From: JADJWR01 sp964610575
GTDB lineage: Bacteria > Pseudomonadota > Gammaproteobacteria > Burkholderiales > Burkholderiaceae_F
Length of the DNA: 64,000 nt
NCBI GenBank assembly: GCA_964610575.1
Contig: CAZSYX010000007.1
Coordinates: forward strand, 12,506-76,505
Reading direction: 5' to 3'
The notes under the pieces were generated by a model. The model saw only the letters and a program-made list of their open reading frames with translations. It was not told where the DNA came from and made no database searches. The position numbers and the translations under genes are program-made. The number at the start of each line of letters is the position of its first letter. Within the stretch, counting starts at the first letter, position 1. Below are positions 29,654 through 39,457 of this stretch, piece after piece.

Positions 29654-31084
29654 ATGGTCGAACCCATGAAACCCAACGATATGCCGACCGACGTGCAATC
29701 GCTGTTCGAACTGCAGCGCGCTGCCTTTGCCCAGAAGCCACATTCCCAGTGGCCGGAGCGTCGCGACCGCCTGCAGCGGCTGCGCCGCCTGGTGAACGAC
29801 AACGAAGAGGAAATCGAGCGCACGATCGATGCCGATTTCGGCGGCCGGCCGGCGATCGAGACGCAGATCGCCGAGGTGTATCCGTCTCTGGCCGAGATCA
29901 ATGGCGCGCTGCGCTCCGGCGAGCGCTGGATGAGGCCCGAGCGCGTCTGGGTCTCCAAGTGGTTCCTGCCGGCGCGCGCGGAGATCCAGCCCCGTCCGCT
30001 CGGCGTGGTCGGCGTCATCGTGCCGTGGAACTACCCGCTGTATCTCGCCATCGGTCCGATGGTCGGTGCGCTGGTTGCCGGCAACCGCGTGCTGGTGAAG
30101 ATGTCGGAATACACGCCTGCGTTCTCGGCGCTGTTCAAGCGGCTGGTCGAGAAGTACTTCGCGCCTGAGGAGGCAGCGGTGGTCACCGGCGACGCCACCG
30201 TGGCGCAGGCTTTTTCGGAACTGCCTTTCGATCACCTGCTGTTCACCGGCTCGACTGCGGTGGGCAAGCGGGTGATGGCGGCGGCGGCCGCCAACCTGAC
30301 CCCCGTCACGCTCGAGCTCGGCGGCAAGTCGCCGACGGTGGTCGCGCCGGAGTACCCGGTGCAGCGCGCGGCGACGCGCATCCTCGCCGGCAAGCTGCTC
30401 AACGCCGGTCAGACCTGCGTCGCGCCGGACTACGTGCTGCTGCCGCGGGAGATGGTGAAACCGTTTGTCCGCGAGGCGAAGGCGCAGGCGCGCAAGATGT
30501 TCCCGGCGGGGCTCGGTAACCGCGACTTCTGCGCTGTGGTCAACCAGAGGCACTACACGCGCCTCACGGGCTACCTCGACCAGGCCAAGGAGGCCGGCGT
30601 GCGAATCGAAACGCTGTTCGACGGCCGCGCGCGTGACAACGCCGCGCATCGCCTGGCACCGGCGCTGCTGATCGACCCGCCGGCAGCACTCGATGTCATG
30701 CGCGAGGAGATCTTCGGGCCGCTGCTGCCGCTGGTGCCGTATGACCGGATCGAAGACGCGGTGGCCCGTATCAATTCGATGCCCAAGCCGCTCGCCCTGT
30801 ACTGGTTCGACGAGGACGAGAAGCGCACCTCGTGGGCCCTGCATAACACCCAGGCCGGCGGTGTGTGCGTCAACGAGACGCTGATGCACGTGGCCCAGGA
30901 GGAACTGCCATTCGGCGGAATTGGCCCCTCCGGCATGGGCCACTATCATGGCCGCCACGGTTTCGAAACATTCAGCAAGATGACGCCTGTGTTCGTGCAG
31001 TCGAAGCTCAACGGCATGGGCCTGTTCATGCCGCCCTACGGCTCCGCCGTGCGTCGGATGCTGGAACTGATGAAACGGTTCTAG
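29654..31084 (+). CDS. Coniferyl-aldehyde dehydrogenase-like aldehyde dehydrogenase
   Basis: 476 residues of the aldehyde dehydrogenase superfamily, short like the class 3 and CalB group. Active-site residues are Asn126 in VPWNYP, Glu221 in LELGGKSP and Cys255 in NAGQTCVAPDYV; FTGSTAVG at 197-204 binds the cofactor. The GQTCVAPDY form and the C-terminal LPFGGIGPSGMGHYHGRHGFETFS match coniferyl-aldehyde dehydrogenases, which oxidise lignin-derived or long-chain aldehydes to acids. ATG at 29669 would also fit as start. Region 29531-29653, between the divergent genes, has no other feature I can support. Confidence 0.87.
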   Translation: MVEPMKPNDMPTDVQSLFELQRAAFAQKPHSQWPERRDRLQRLRRLVNDNEEEIERTIDADFGGRPAIETQIAEVYPSLAEINGALRSGERWMRPERVWVSKWFLPARAEIQPRPLGVVGVIVPWNYPLYLAIGPMVGALVAGNRVLVKMSEYTPAFSALFKRLVEKYFAPEEAAVVTGDATVAQAFSELPFDHLLFTGSTAVGKRVMAAAAANLTPVTLELGGKSPTVVAPEYPVQRAATRILAGKLLNAGQTCVAPDYVLLPREMVKPFVREAKAQARKMFPAGLGNRDFCAVVNQRHYTRLTGYLDQAKEAGVRIETLFDGRARDNAAHRLAPALLIDPPAALDVMREEIFGPLLPLVPYDRIEDAVARINSMPKPLALYWFDEDEKRTSWALHNTQAGGVCVNETLMHVAQEELPFGGIGPSGMGHYHGRHGFETFSKMTPVFVQSKLNGMGLFMPPYGSAVRRMLELMKRF

Positions 31085-31117
31085 GGCGGCGAGGGCGAAC
31101 CCGACAGGCTCGCTGCG

Positions 31118-32335
31118 TCAGTCCAGCAGCGCCAGCGGCACCGTGTCTACGAGGTCGCCGTCGGCGTAGGCCTCACGCGGGCCGAGCGCAATCAGCGCAT
31201 CGGCGTCGGTGACGGTGCGCAGCATCGCCGAACCCTGGTCGCGCAACGGCTGCACCTGCAGCCGGCCCGACGCGTCGCGAACGAAGCGCGCGCGACGATA
31301 ATCGATGCGTCCGCCGCGCAGGCGGACCGCGCCGGCCAGCGGCAACGGGATATGCAGCGGAATGGCTGCCTCGCCTCCGGCAAGATGCAGCAGCAACGGC
31401 CGGGCCAGCAGGTGGAACATCACGAAGGCCGCGACGGCGTTGCCCGGCAGGCCAAACAAGACCATCGGCGCGCCCGCGTTGTCGACGCGCGCGACCGCGA
31501 CGCCGCGCCCGGGCCGGATGTTCAGAGCGATGAAGCGCACGCCGGAGGCGGTGCGCACGATGTCCGCATCGCCCTGCGCGGCACCACCGCTGGCAACCAC
31601 CGCATCGAGACGCAGTTCACGCGCTCGCTCGAGCGCGGCAGCGAAAGCCTGTGGTGTATCGCGACAGATGCCGAGGTCGTGTGCTTGGAAGCCGAGACGA
31701 TCGAGGCTGGCGGCGAGCAGCGGCCGGTTGGCATCGAAGCTCGCGGCCGCCCGCAGCGTCTGCGGCGGATCGGCGAGTTCATCGCCGGTGGAAACCACGC
31801 CGACGCGCACTTGCCGGCGGACCGTCAGTCGCGCCGCTCCCACCGCAGCAGCGAGTCCGAGATCGGCGGCACGCAGGCGTCGACCGGCTTGCAGCGCGAT
31901 GTCGCCGGCAGCCATATGTTCGCCGCGGCGGCGAACGTTGGCGCCTTGCTGCGCCGGCCGTTCGACGCGGACCGTGCCGCCGTCGACGGTCACGTCTTCG
32001 AGCATCACCACGGTATCGGCGCCTTCCGGCAGGGGTGCGCCGGTCATCGTGCGCACGCAGGTGCCGGTTTCGACGCGTCCGGAAAAGGGGTGGCCGGCGT
32101 AGGCGCGGCCGATCTCGTGCAGCCAGTGGCCCGGCTGCAGGTCGGTGAAACGAAGCGCGTAGCCATCCATCGCCGAGTTGTCGAACGCAGGCAGGTCGAC
32201 CGTCGAGGAAACGTCCTGTGCGAGCATGCGCCCGGCGGCAGCGCGGGTTTCGATCGATTCGGCTTCGCTGACCGGCGGCAGCCAGCGGACGAGTTCGTCG
32301 AGTGCCTGGGCGAGCGTCAATTCATTCGCGGGCAT
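31118..32335 (-). CDS. moeA: Molybdopterin molybdenumtransferase MoeA
   Basis: 405 residues. Domain I begins LTLAQALDELVRWLPPVS and includes PAFDNSAMDGYAL near 50-62; domain III, the MoaB/Mog-like fold, has GVVSTGDEL near 182, VVASGGAAQGDADIV near 240 and VLFGLPGNAVAAFVMF near 290. The usual SGGVSxGxxD is modified to SGGAAQGDAD and PGNPVS to PGNAVA, mild variations. MoeA inserts molybdate into adenylated molybdopterin. The ATG at 32335 overlaps the mobA stop by 14 bases, so the genes are coupled in the order moaA-mobA-moeA. Confidence 0.92.
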   Translation of the reverse strand: MPANELTLAQALDELVRWLPPVSEAESIETRAAAGRMLAQDVSSTVDLPAFDNSAMDGYALRFTDLQPGHWLHEIGRAYAGHPFSGRVETGTCVRTMTGAPLPEGADTVVMLEDVTVDGGTVRVERPAQQGANVRRRGEHMAAGDIALQAGRRLRAADLGLAAAVGAARLTVRRQVRVGVVSTGDELADPPQTLRAAASFDANRPLLAASLDRLGFQAHDLGICRDTPQAFAAALERARELRLDAVVASGGAAQGDADIVRTASGVRFIALNIRPGRGVAVARVDNAGAPMVLFGLPGNAVAAFVMFHLLARPLLLHLAGGEAAIPLHIPLPLAGAVRLRGGRIDYRRARFVRDASGRLQVQPLRDQGSAMLRTVTDADALIALGPREAYADGDLVDTVPLALLD

Positions 32336-32918
32336 CGCGGGCTCGAAGCTCCTGCAGCGTGTTGAGGTTGGCGAAGTTCTCGGGCTGCAGGAACACCGCC
32401 GGCGCGGCGCCGATGCCGCGCAGCCACGACTCCGCACGGCGCTCGCCGTTGGCCAGCGCAGCAGCCAGGTCGTCCGCGAGATCCACGTGCAACAGGCAGA
32501 AGACCGGTTCGGCGCGATCGCCGACGCAGGCCATCGCAGCGTGGCTTGTGCCGAGCGATGCTGCAAGCCGGGCCACCAGGTCGAGCGGCAGGAACGGCGC
32601 ATCGCAAGGAACGGCGGCGAGCCACGGCGTCTTCGCAGCGCGCAGCCCGGCAAGCAGGCCGGCGAGCGGGCCGGGAAATGGCTCGAGGCCGTCTGCCTCG
32701 TCGAGCAGCACCGGAAAACCGAAGGCGCGATAGGTGTCGACGTTGCGATTGGCACTGATCATGAGCGAACCGACCTGAGGGCGGATCCTCTCGATCACCC
32801 GTTCGACGAGTTTCCGCCCGCCAAATGTGGCCAGCCCCTTGTCGATGCCGCCCATCCGCGACGCGCGGCCACCAGAGAGCACCAGCCCCGTGATCTCCTG
32901 ACGGTTCGGCGTGTGCAT
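32322..32918 (-). CDS. mobA: Molybdenum cofactor guanylyltransferase MobA
   Basis: 198 residues. The nucleotide-binding start TGLVLSGGRASRMGGIDKGL (residues 10-29) is the MobA form of the nucleotidyltransferase signature LxGGxSxRMGxDK. PFPGPLAGLLAGL and AVPCDAPFLPLDL (the metal-binding Asp) follow, and NLNTLQEL closes the family pattern. It joins GMP to molybdopterin to form the bis-MGD cofactor. It lies 18 bp after moaA and overlaps moeA. Confidence 0.93.
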   Translation of the reverse strand: MHTPNRQEITGLVLSGGRASRMGGIDKGLATFGGRKLVERVIERIRPQVGSLMISANRNVDTYRAFGFPVLLDEADGLEPFPGPLAGLLAGLRAAKTPWLAAVPCDAPFLPLDLVARLAASLGTSHAAMACVGDRAEPVFCLLHVDLADDLAAALANGERRAESWLRGIGAAPAVFLQPENFANLNTLQELRARDARE

Positions 32919-32936
32919 CGCCTGGTTCGCGGCTCG

Positions 32937-34034
<1,098 letters not shown>

Positions 34035-34157
34035 CGGTGCTGCCGGTTTCGAACGGATGTTAGCGGCGCGGCACGCTGCGTGTGGCCGTGATGACCACGC
34101 GCGCCGCGTTGCCTTCGGCGTGCCGCTGGTCCGCTGCGGACCGTCGTGACCTTTGCG

Positions 34158-34189
34158 GCGAACGCACCGTGGGCACACGGTGCGTTCGC
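34158..34189 (-). terminator. 14-bp perfect hairpin just after rne
   Basis: GCGAACGCACCGTG (34158-34171) is the exact reverse complement of 34176-34189, with a 4-base loop. It begins nine bases after the rne stop. No U-tract follows on the rne strand, so it may act as a 3' stabilising element or a partial terminator, letting transcription continue into moaA. Confidence 0.65.
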
Positions 34190-34198
34190 TCCGTGCCG

Positions 34199-36892
34199 CT
34201 AGTGTTGGGACGGTGCCGAGGGCGGTCGTGTCTCCACCTGTACCAGCGGACCGGTATCGAGCGGCGGCGGCACCGGCCGCTCACGCGGCACGCGCACCGG
34301 CTTCGTTTCAATCGCGAATCGGGCAAGCACGTCGGCGAGCTTCGCCGGTTCCGTCTGCACCAGGGTCAGGCCGGCCTGCTCGAGCACGGGGCGCAGTTCT
34401 TCGACCGGCATCGGCGCTGGCGTGACCGCTTGCGGGACGATGATCGGTGCGGCGGCGCCCAGCGGCTCGACAATAGGCGGAACTACAACAGGTGCTGCCT
34501 CGGCGGCTGCCTCCTGCACCGGGAGCATGCCGACTTCAGGTTTCCCCTGGGTCGGAATCTCTTCGACGGCGGGCATGGCGGTTTCGACGCCGGCCGCAGG
34601 CGCTTCGCTTCCCTCGGCTTCACCGCGACCACCACGGCCGCGGCGACGGCGGCCGCGGCGGCGACGGCCCTCTTCGACTGCAGCCGCGTCCTCCGCTGCC
34701 GCCACGGGCGACTCGGCGGTCAGTGCCGCAACAGGGGCAGCCGCTGGCGCGGCAACCGGGGCTTCCGGAGCCGCAGGGGTGCCTGCTTCTGCAGGCTTCT
34801 CGCGAGGCGGGCGGGCAGGGCGCTCGCGTTCGCGGCGGTCACTGCGCTCCCGGCGTTCCTGTCCGACCGGCGCTGCCTCGGCTACCTGCTGACGCTGTCC
34901 TTCCTGAGGAGCGCGCGAGGGTTTGCCTTCGCGCGCTTCAACGTTCTCGCGTTCACGACGCTCGCCGCGCCCGCCGCGGCCACCGCGGCGATCACGGCCT
35001 CGATCCGCTCCACGCTCCGGTCGTTCGGGCCGCTGCGGCCTTGCCTCGGGGGCAGCCGGTGCCGGCGCTGGCGCGACGACGATCTGCTCGGGCTCGACGC
35101 GGCCGGTGACGAGGTTCCACAGCCGTGTCAGGAACGAAGCTTTCGGCGCCCGGGCAGCGGGAAGGGCGGGCATCGGAGCCGGTGCCACGGGCGGCGGCGC
35201 AACTACCGGCGCCGGCGTCTCGTGCACGATGCCGCGCACGACCGCTTCCTGCTTCGGCTTCGCCGCTGCCGCCGCAGCCGCAGCGGCGTACGGGGTGTCG
35301 ATGGTCGGCGATTCGGCGCGTTCGTAACTCGCCTTGGCCAGATCGAGCCGCTCGTCGTCGTGGCGCAGGCGCTCCACCTTGTAATGGGGCGTTTCTAGGT
35401 GCTTGTTGGGGATCAGCACGATCGAGACGCGCATGCGCGCTTCGAGCTTGGCGATGTCGGCGCGCTTCTCGTTCAGCAGGTAGGTGGCCGCCTCGACCGG
35501 CACCTGCGCATGGATGGCGGCGGTGTTCTCCTTCATCGCCTCCTCCTGGATGATGCGCAGGATGTGCAGCGCCGAGCTCTCGGTGTCGCGAATCACGCCG
35601 ACACCGTTGCAGCGCGGGCAGGTGATGTGGCTGCCTTCGGACAGTGCCGGGCGCAGCCGCTGCCGCGACAGTTCCATCAGGCCGAAGCGCGAGATCTTGC
35701 CCATCTGCACTCGGGCGCGGTCGTAGTGCAGCGCGTCCTTCAGCTTGTTCTCGACCGTGCGCTGGTTCTTCGATTCCTCCATGTCGATGAAGTCGATCAC
35801 GATCAGGCCGCCCAGGTCGCGCAGGCGCAGCTGGCGCGCCGCCTCGTCGGCGGCCTCCGTGTTGGTGCGTAGCGCGGTTTCCTCGATGTCGGAGCCCTTG
35901 GTGGCGCGCGCCGAGTTCACGTCGATCGACACCAGTGCCTCGGTGTGATCGATGACAATCGAGCCGCCGGAGGGCAGCTGGACGGTGCGCGAGTGCGCCG
36001 TCTCGATCTGGTGCTCGATCTGGAAGCGCGAGAACAGCGGAATGTCGTCCTTGTAGCGCTTGACGCGGCCGACCATGTCCGGCATCACGTGCGCCATGAA
36101 CTGCTGCGCCTGCTCGGCGATCTCGTCGGTGTCGACCAGGATCTCGCCGATCGACGGGTGGAAGTAGTCGCGGATGGCCCGTATGACCAGGCTCGATTCC
36201 TCGAAGATCAGGAACGGCGCCGGATTCAGCCGCTTGTTCTTCTTGCCGTCCGATGTCGGCTCGGCGCTGGTCTCCCCGCCCTCGGTGCGGTAGAGGGGTG
36301 TGGCCGCATCGGCAACTGCGTGCCAGAGCTTCAGCAGGTAGTTCAGATCCCACTGCAGCTCTTCGACGCTGCGGCCGATGCCGGCAGTGCGCGCGATGAC
36401 GCTCATGCCGCCTGGCAGCTCGAGCTGGTCCATCGCCTCGCGCAGTTCCTGGCGGTCCTCGCCCTCGATCCGGCGTGACACGCCGCCGCCGCGGGGGTTG
36501 TTCGGCATCAGCACGAGGTAACGGCCGGCCAGCGAGACGAACGTTGTCAGCGCCGCGCCCTTGGTGCCACGCTCCTCCTTTTCGACCTGGACGATCAGCT
36601 CGTCGCCTTCGCGCACCGCCTCGTTGACCTTGGCGCGGCCCACGTCGACCCCGGGGCGGAAGTAGCTGCGCGAGATCTCCTTGAAGGGCAGGAAGCCGTG
36701 CCGTTCCTCGCCGTAATCGACGAAGCAGGCCTCCAGGCTCGGCTCCACCCGGGTGATGACGCCCTTGTAGATGTTCGACTTGCGCTGCTCGCGGCCTGCG
36801 GCCTCGATATCGATGTCGACCAGCCGCTGGCCGTCGACGATCGCCACCCGCAGTTCCTCGGGGTGGGTGGCATTGAAGAGCATCCTCTTCAT
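34199..36892 (-). CDS. rne: Ribonuclease E
   Basis: 897 residues. N-terminal catalytic part: S1 domain (about 35-125, with KSNIYKGVITRVEPSLEACFVDYG), RNase H-like region, and DNase I-like region with catalytic Asp324 (SIDVNS) and Asp367 (IVIDFID). The zinc link is Cys425-x2-Cys428 (CPRC), which joins dimers into a tetramer. Residues about 202-222 form a charged insertion (TEGGETSAEPTSDGKK) that I do not remember from E. coli. After about 565 comes a Pro/Ala/Arg/Glu-rich scaffold tail with RGGRGGRGERRE-type RNA-binding runs. RNase E starts mRNA decay and processes rRNA and tRNA on the membrane. Confidence 0.96.
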   Translation of the reverse strand: MKRMLFNATHPEELRVAIVDGQRLVDIDIEAAGREQRKSNIYKGVITRVEPSLEACFVDYGEERHGFLPFKEISRSYFRPGVDVGRAKVNEAVREGDELIVQVEKEERGTKGAALTTFVSLAGRYLVLMPNNPRGGGVSRRIEGEDRQELREAMDQLELPGGMSVIARTAGIGRSVEELQWDLNYLLKLWHAVADAATPLYRTEGGETSAEPTSDGKKNKRLNPAPFLIFEESSLVIRAIRDYFHPSIGEILVDTDEIAEQAQQFMAHVMPDMVGRVKRYKDDIPLFSRFQIEHQIETAHSRTVQLPSGGSIVIDHTEALVSIDVNSARATKGSDIEETALRTNTEAADEAARQLRLRDLGGLIVIDFIDMEESKNQRTVENKLKDALHYDRARVQMGKISRFGLMELSRQRLRPALSEGSHITCPRCNGVGVIRDTESSALHILRIIQEEAMKENTAAIHAQVPVEAATYLLNEKRADIAKLEARMRVSIVLIPNKHLETPHYKVERLRHDDERLDLAKASYERAESPTIDTPYAAAAAAAAAKPKQEAVVRGIVHETPAPVVAPPPVAPAPMPALPAARAPKASFLTRLWNLVTGRVEPEQIVVAPAPAPAAPEARPQRPERPERGADRGRDRRGGRGGRGERRERENVEAREGKPSRAPQEGQRQQVAEAAPVGQERRERSDRRERERPARPPREKPAEAGTPAAPEAPVAAPAAAPVAALTAESPVAAAEDAAAVEEGRRRRGRRRRGRGGRGEAEGSEAPAAGVETAMPAVEEIPTQGKPEVGMLPVQEAAAEAAPVVVPPIVEPLGAAAPIIVPQAVTPAPMPVEELRPVLEQAGLTLVQTEPAKLADVLARFAIETKPVRVPRERPVPPPLDTGPLVQVETRPPSAPSQH

Positions 36893-37459
36893 CTCAACAC
36901 TCCATGCGCCAGGATGGCGCGGTCGTGCCGGATCGAGGACGCCGCGGGCGAGGCTAGGCGGAACGTGCGGGGCGCCCGCGCCGCGGCGGGTCTGCCGTGG
37001 CGTCAAGTCCGCGTGCCCGCGCGCGCTGTGGCAGCGCGGGGCATCTGGCGGACAACAGTGGGAGCCTGAACACGAAACGACCTTTGCTTGCGTGGCCCGA
37101 CGCCGGCTACGCCGGCGTGCTGCGACGAATCCGATCCAGCGGAGCCGGCCACACCCGCGGGCGGCACGGCTCCATTTGTTTCAACCCTGGCGGCCCAGCT
37201 CTCAACCGAGCCGTCAGCCGTCGATTTCGCTTGGCGCGCGCGGCTATCGCCACGGCGCGCTGCCGCGTCCCCGCGCCGCGGCGTGCCGCGCAGAGCCTCG
37301 GGGCTGCAAGCGGTCATCGCTACAATCGGCGCTTCTTGCAGGGTCGGGACGACACGGCCGCGGCAGACAGTGAATCGCCGCGGCGTGTCGGTGGCGCGCA
37401 ATTCAACCGCTACTTCAAAAGCGCCGCCTAACTCCTGCGCACGAAAGTATAACGGCACC
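36893..37459. promoter_or_regulatory. Divergent control region between rne and rluC
   Basis: 567 bp with no gene I can support. On the rne side two small perfect hairpins could lie in the mRNA leader: CGCGCTG/CAGCGCG at 37022-37038, and ACGCCGGC/GCCGGCGT at 37100-37118. In other bacteria the rne leader is folded and used by RNase E to control its own mRNA, so these are candidates. On the rluC side TACAAT at 37321-37326 is a likely -10 box, flanked by the inverted repeat CTGCAAG (37304) and CTTGCAG (37335). No clear -35 or rne promoter was found. Confidence 0.45.
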
Positions 37460-38437
37460 ATGAACGACACCGCCAAGCAGCGCTCGGCGGGGCCCCGGCT
37501 CGCCGCCGACCAGGTCAGCTATGTGACGGTTGGGCCGGACGCTGCCGGACAGCGCCTCGACAACTTCCTGCTGCGCCTGGCCAAGGGGGTGCCGCAGAGC
37601 CACGTGTACCGGATCGTGCGCAGCGGCCAGGTGCGAGTGAACAAGGCGCGTGCCTCGGTGGACCATCGGCTGGCCGAAGGCGATCAGGTCCGGATTCCGC
37701 CAATGCGCATCGCAGCGCCGGCGCGGCCGCCGGTGCGGGGGCAGATGCCGCCGGTCCTGTTCGAGGACGAGCACCTGATCGTGGTGGACAAGCCGGCGGG
37801 GCTGGCTGCGCATGGCGGCAGCGGTATTGCCCATGGGCTGATCGAACTGGTCAGGGCCGCGCGGCCAAATCAGCCGTTCCTTGAACTGGCGCACCGGCTC
37901 GACCGAGAGACCTCGGGGGTTCTTCTACTGGCCAAGACGAGGCGGGCGCTGCTCGGCCTGCACGAACAACTGCGAGAGGGGCAGATCGACAAGCGCTACC
38001 TTGCGCTGGTCGCGGGCGACTGGGTCAATGACCGGCAGCATGTCAGGCTGGCGTTGGCCAAGCGGATCATTGGCAGCGGTGAGCGACGCGTCGCGGTCGA
38101 TGAAGACGAGGGTCTGGCCGCTCACACGGTCTTCAGTCTTCGCCATCGCTACGGGGAGTTCTCGCTGCTCGAGGCCGAACTGAAGACGGGTCGCACGCAC
38201 CAGATCCGCGTGCACCTGGCGCATGTCGGCTTTCCGATAGTCGGCGACGACAAGTACGGCGACTTCGAACTGAACCGGCGGGTTGCCCGCGGCGAGTTCG
38301 GCGTCCCCTTCAGGCGAATGTTCCTGCATGCATGGGCGACCCGCTTTCGCCATCCGGTGGGCGGGCAGCCGATGGCAGTCGAGAGCGCGCTCGACCGCGA
38401 GTGCTGTGATTTCCTGCGGGGGCTGGGCCGTGCTTGA
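37460..38437 (+). CDS. rluC: 23S rRNA pseudouridine(955/2504/2580) synthase RluC
   Basis: 325 residues. An S4 RNA-binding domain covers about 28-80 (QRLDNFLLRLAKGVPQSHVYRIVRSGQVRVN). The RluA-type catalytic domain has HRLDRETSGVLLLAKT with the catalytic Asp at 148, and TGRTHQIRVHLAHVGFPIVGDDKYG later. It isomerises uridines in the peptidyl-transferase region of 23S rRNA. The divergent neighbour is rne, an arrangement common in proteobacteria. ATG at 37460 is the family start; the open frame upstream is non-coding in composition. It overlaps the next gene by eight bases. Confidence 0.94.
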   Translation: MNDTAKQRSAGPRLAADQVSYVTVGPDAAGQRLDNFLLRLAKGVPQSHVYRIVRSGQVRVNKARASVDHRLAEGDQVRIPPMRIAAPARPPVRGQMPPVLFEDEHLIVVDKPAGLAAHGGSGIAHGLIELVRAARPNQPFLELAHRLDRETSGVLLLAKTRRALLGLHEQLREGQIDKRYLALVAGDWVNDRQHVRLALAKRIIGSGERRVAVDEDEGLAAHTVFSLRHRYGEFSLLEAELKTGRTHQIRVHLAHVGFPIVGDDKYGDFELNRRVARGEFGVPFRRMFLHAWATRFRHPVGGQPMAVESALDRECCDFLRGLGRA

Positions 38438-39086
38438 TCGCTTCGACCTCGTCGTCTTCGACTGGGACGGCACGCTGAGCGATTCGACGGCGGCCATCGC
38501 ACGGGCGATCCAGGATGCCGCAGCGGACCTCGGTCTGCCGGTGCCTGACGACGCCACCGCCAGCCACGTGATCGGGCTGGGTCTGCACGAAGCGCTTGCC
38601 CGGGCGGTGCCCACGCTGCCGGCCGAGCGGATTGCCGAGTACTCGGCACGTTATCGGGTCCATTACCTCGCTCGCGAAGCCGAGCTGGTGCTGTTTCCCG
38701 GCGCGCGCGAACTGATCGACGAACTGCGCGAGGCGGGTGTGCTGCTGGCCATCGCCACCGGGAAGTCACAGCGGGGCCTGCAACGGGCACTGGTCAGCGC
38801 AGGGCTGGGCACCGAGTTCGCTGCCACGCGCTGTGCCGACCAGACACATCCCAAGCCCCATCCGGCGATGCTTCTCGAGCTCGCCGACGAGTTGATGGTC
38901 GCGCCGCAGCGAACGCTGATGGTGGGCGACACCACGCACGACCTGCAGATGGCCGAAGCGGCGAACGCAGCTGCGGTCGGTCTGACGCAGGGAGCACACC
39001 CCTACGAGCAGCTCGCGGCGTGCCGCCCGCTGGCGCTGTTCGACTCGCTGACGCAGCTGCACAAGTGGCTGATGCCGAACCGCTGA
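38430..39086 (+). CDS. HAD-family phosphatase (phosphoglycolate phosphatase-like)
   Basis: 218 residues. Motif I is VVFDWDGTLSDS, with nucleophile Asp11 and Asp13. A helical cap follows; motif II is IATGKSQRGL near 112, motif III Lys is in HPKPHPAML near 148, and motif IV is MVGDTTHDLQMAEAANAAAVG. This is the Gph/YjgJ-like subgroup of small-molecule phosphatases; the substrate is uncertain. The GTG start at 38430 lies inside the end of rluC, so translation is probably coupled. The next gene, a Rieske protein, overlaps its 3' end. Confidence 0.88.
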   Translation: MLDRFDLVVFDWDGTLSDSTAAIARAIQDAAADLGLPVPDDATASHVIGLGLHEALARAVPTLPAERIAEYSARYRVHYLAREAELVLFPGARELIDELREAGVLLAIATGKSQRGLQRALVSAGLGTEFAATRCADQTHPKPHPAMLLELADELMVAPQRTLMVGDTTHDLQMAEAANAAAVGLTQGAHPYEQLAACRPLALFDSLTQLHKWLMPNR

Positions 39087-39457
39087 TCGCGCTGTGCCCG
39101 TCGGCGCAACTCATCGAGCGCGGTGCCGGGTTTCGATTCGACGTGCTCGTTGGCGGCGAGACGTTCGGCGCGTTCGCCGTTCGCTACCGGGGGAGGGTGG
39201 TCGCCTACCTCAATCGCTGCGCGCACGTCGCGATGGAGCTGGACTGGGTGGCTGGCCAGTTCTTCGACAGCGACCGCGAGATGCTGCTGTGTGCCACCCA
39301 CGGCGCCGCCTATGAGCCTGCCGATGGACATTGCGTCGGCGGCCCCTGCGCCGGTCGCGGGGGATTACGTCGGCTGCAGGTCGTCGAGGAAAGCGGCGTC
39401 GTCTACTGGCGAGCCGACGTCGGGGTCCGGCCGCGGCCGGATGGGGCAGGCAGCTGA
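39065..39457 (+). CDS. Rieske [2Fe-2S] protein
   Basis: 130 residues, a free-standing Rieske domain. The ligands are Cys52-x-His54 (LNRCAHVAMELD) and Cys76-x2-His79 (LLCATHGAAYEPADG), with GHCVGGPC following as in the family. Such single-domain proteins act as soluble electron carriers or subunits of oxygenases; the role here is not evident. The GTG at 39065 overlaps the HAD gene. Its last 55 bases overlap, tail to tail, the coding sequence of the methyltransferase on the other strand. Confidence 0.87.
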   Translation: MADAEPLIALCPSAQLIERGAGFRFDVLVGGETFGAFAVRYRGRVVAYLNRCAHVAMELDWVAGQFFDSDREMLLCATHGAAYEPADGHCVGGPCAGRGGLRRLQVVEESGVVYWRADVGVRPRPDGAGS

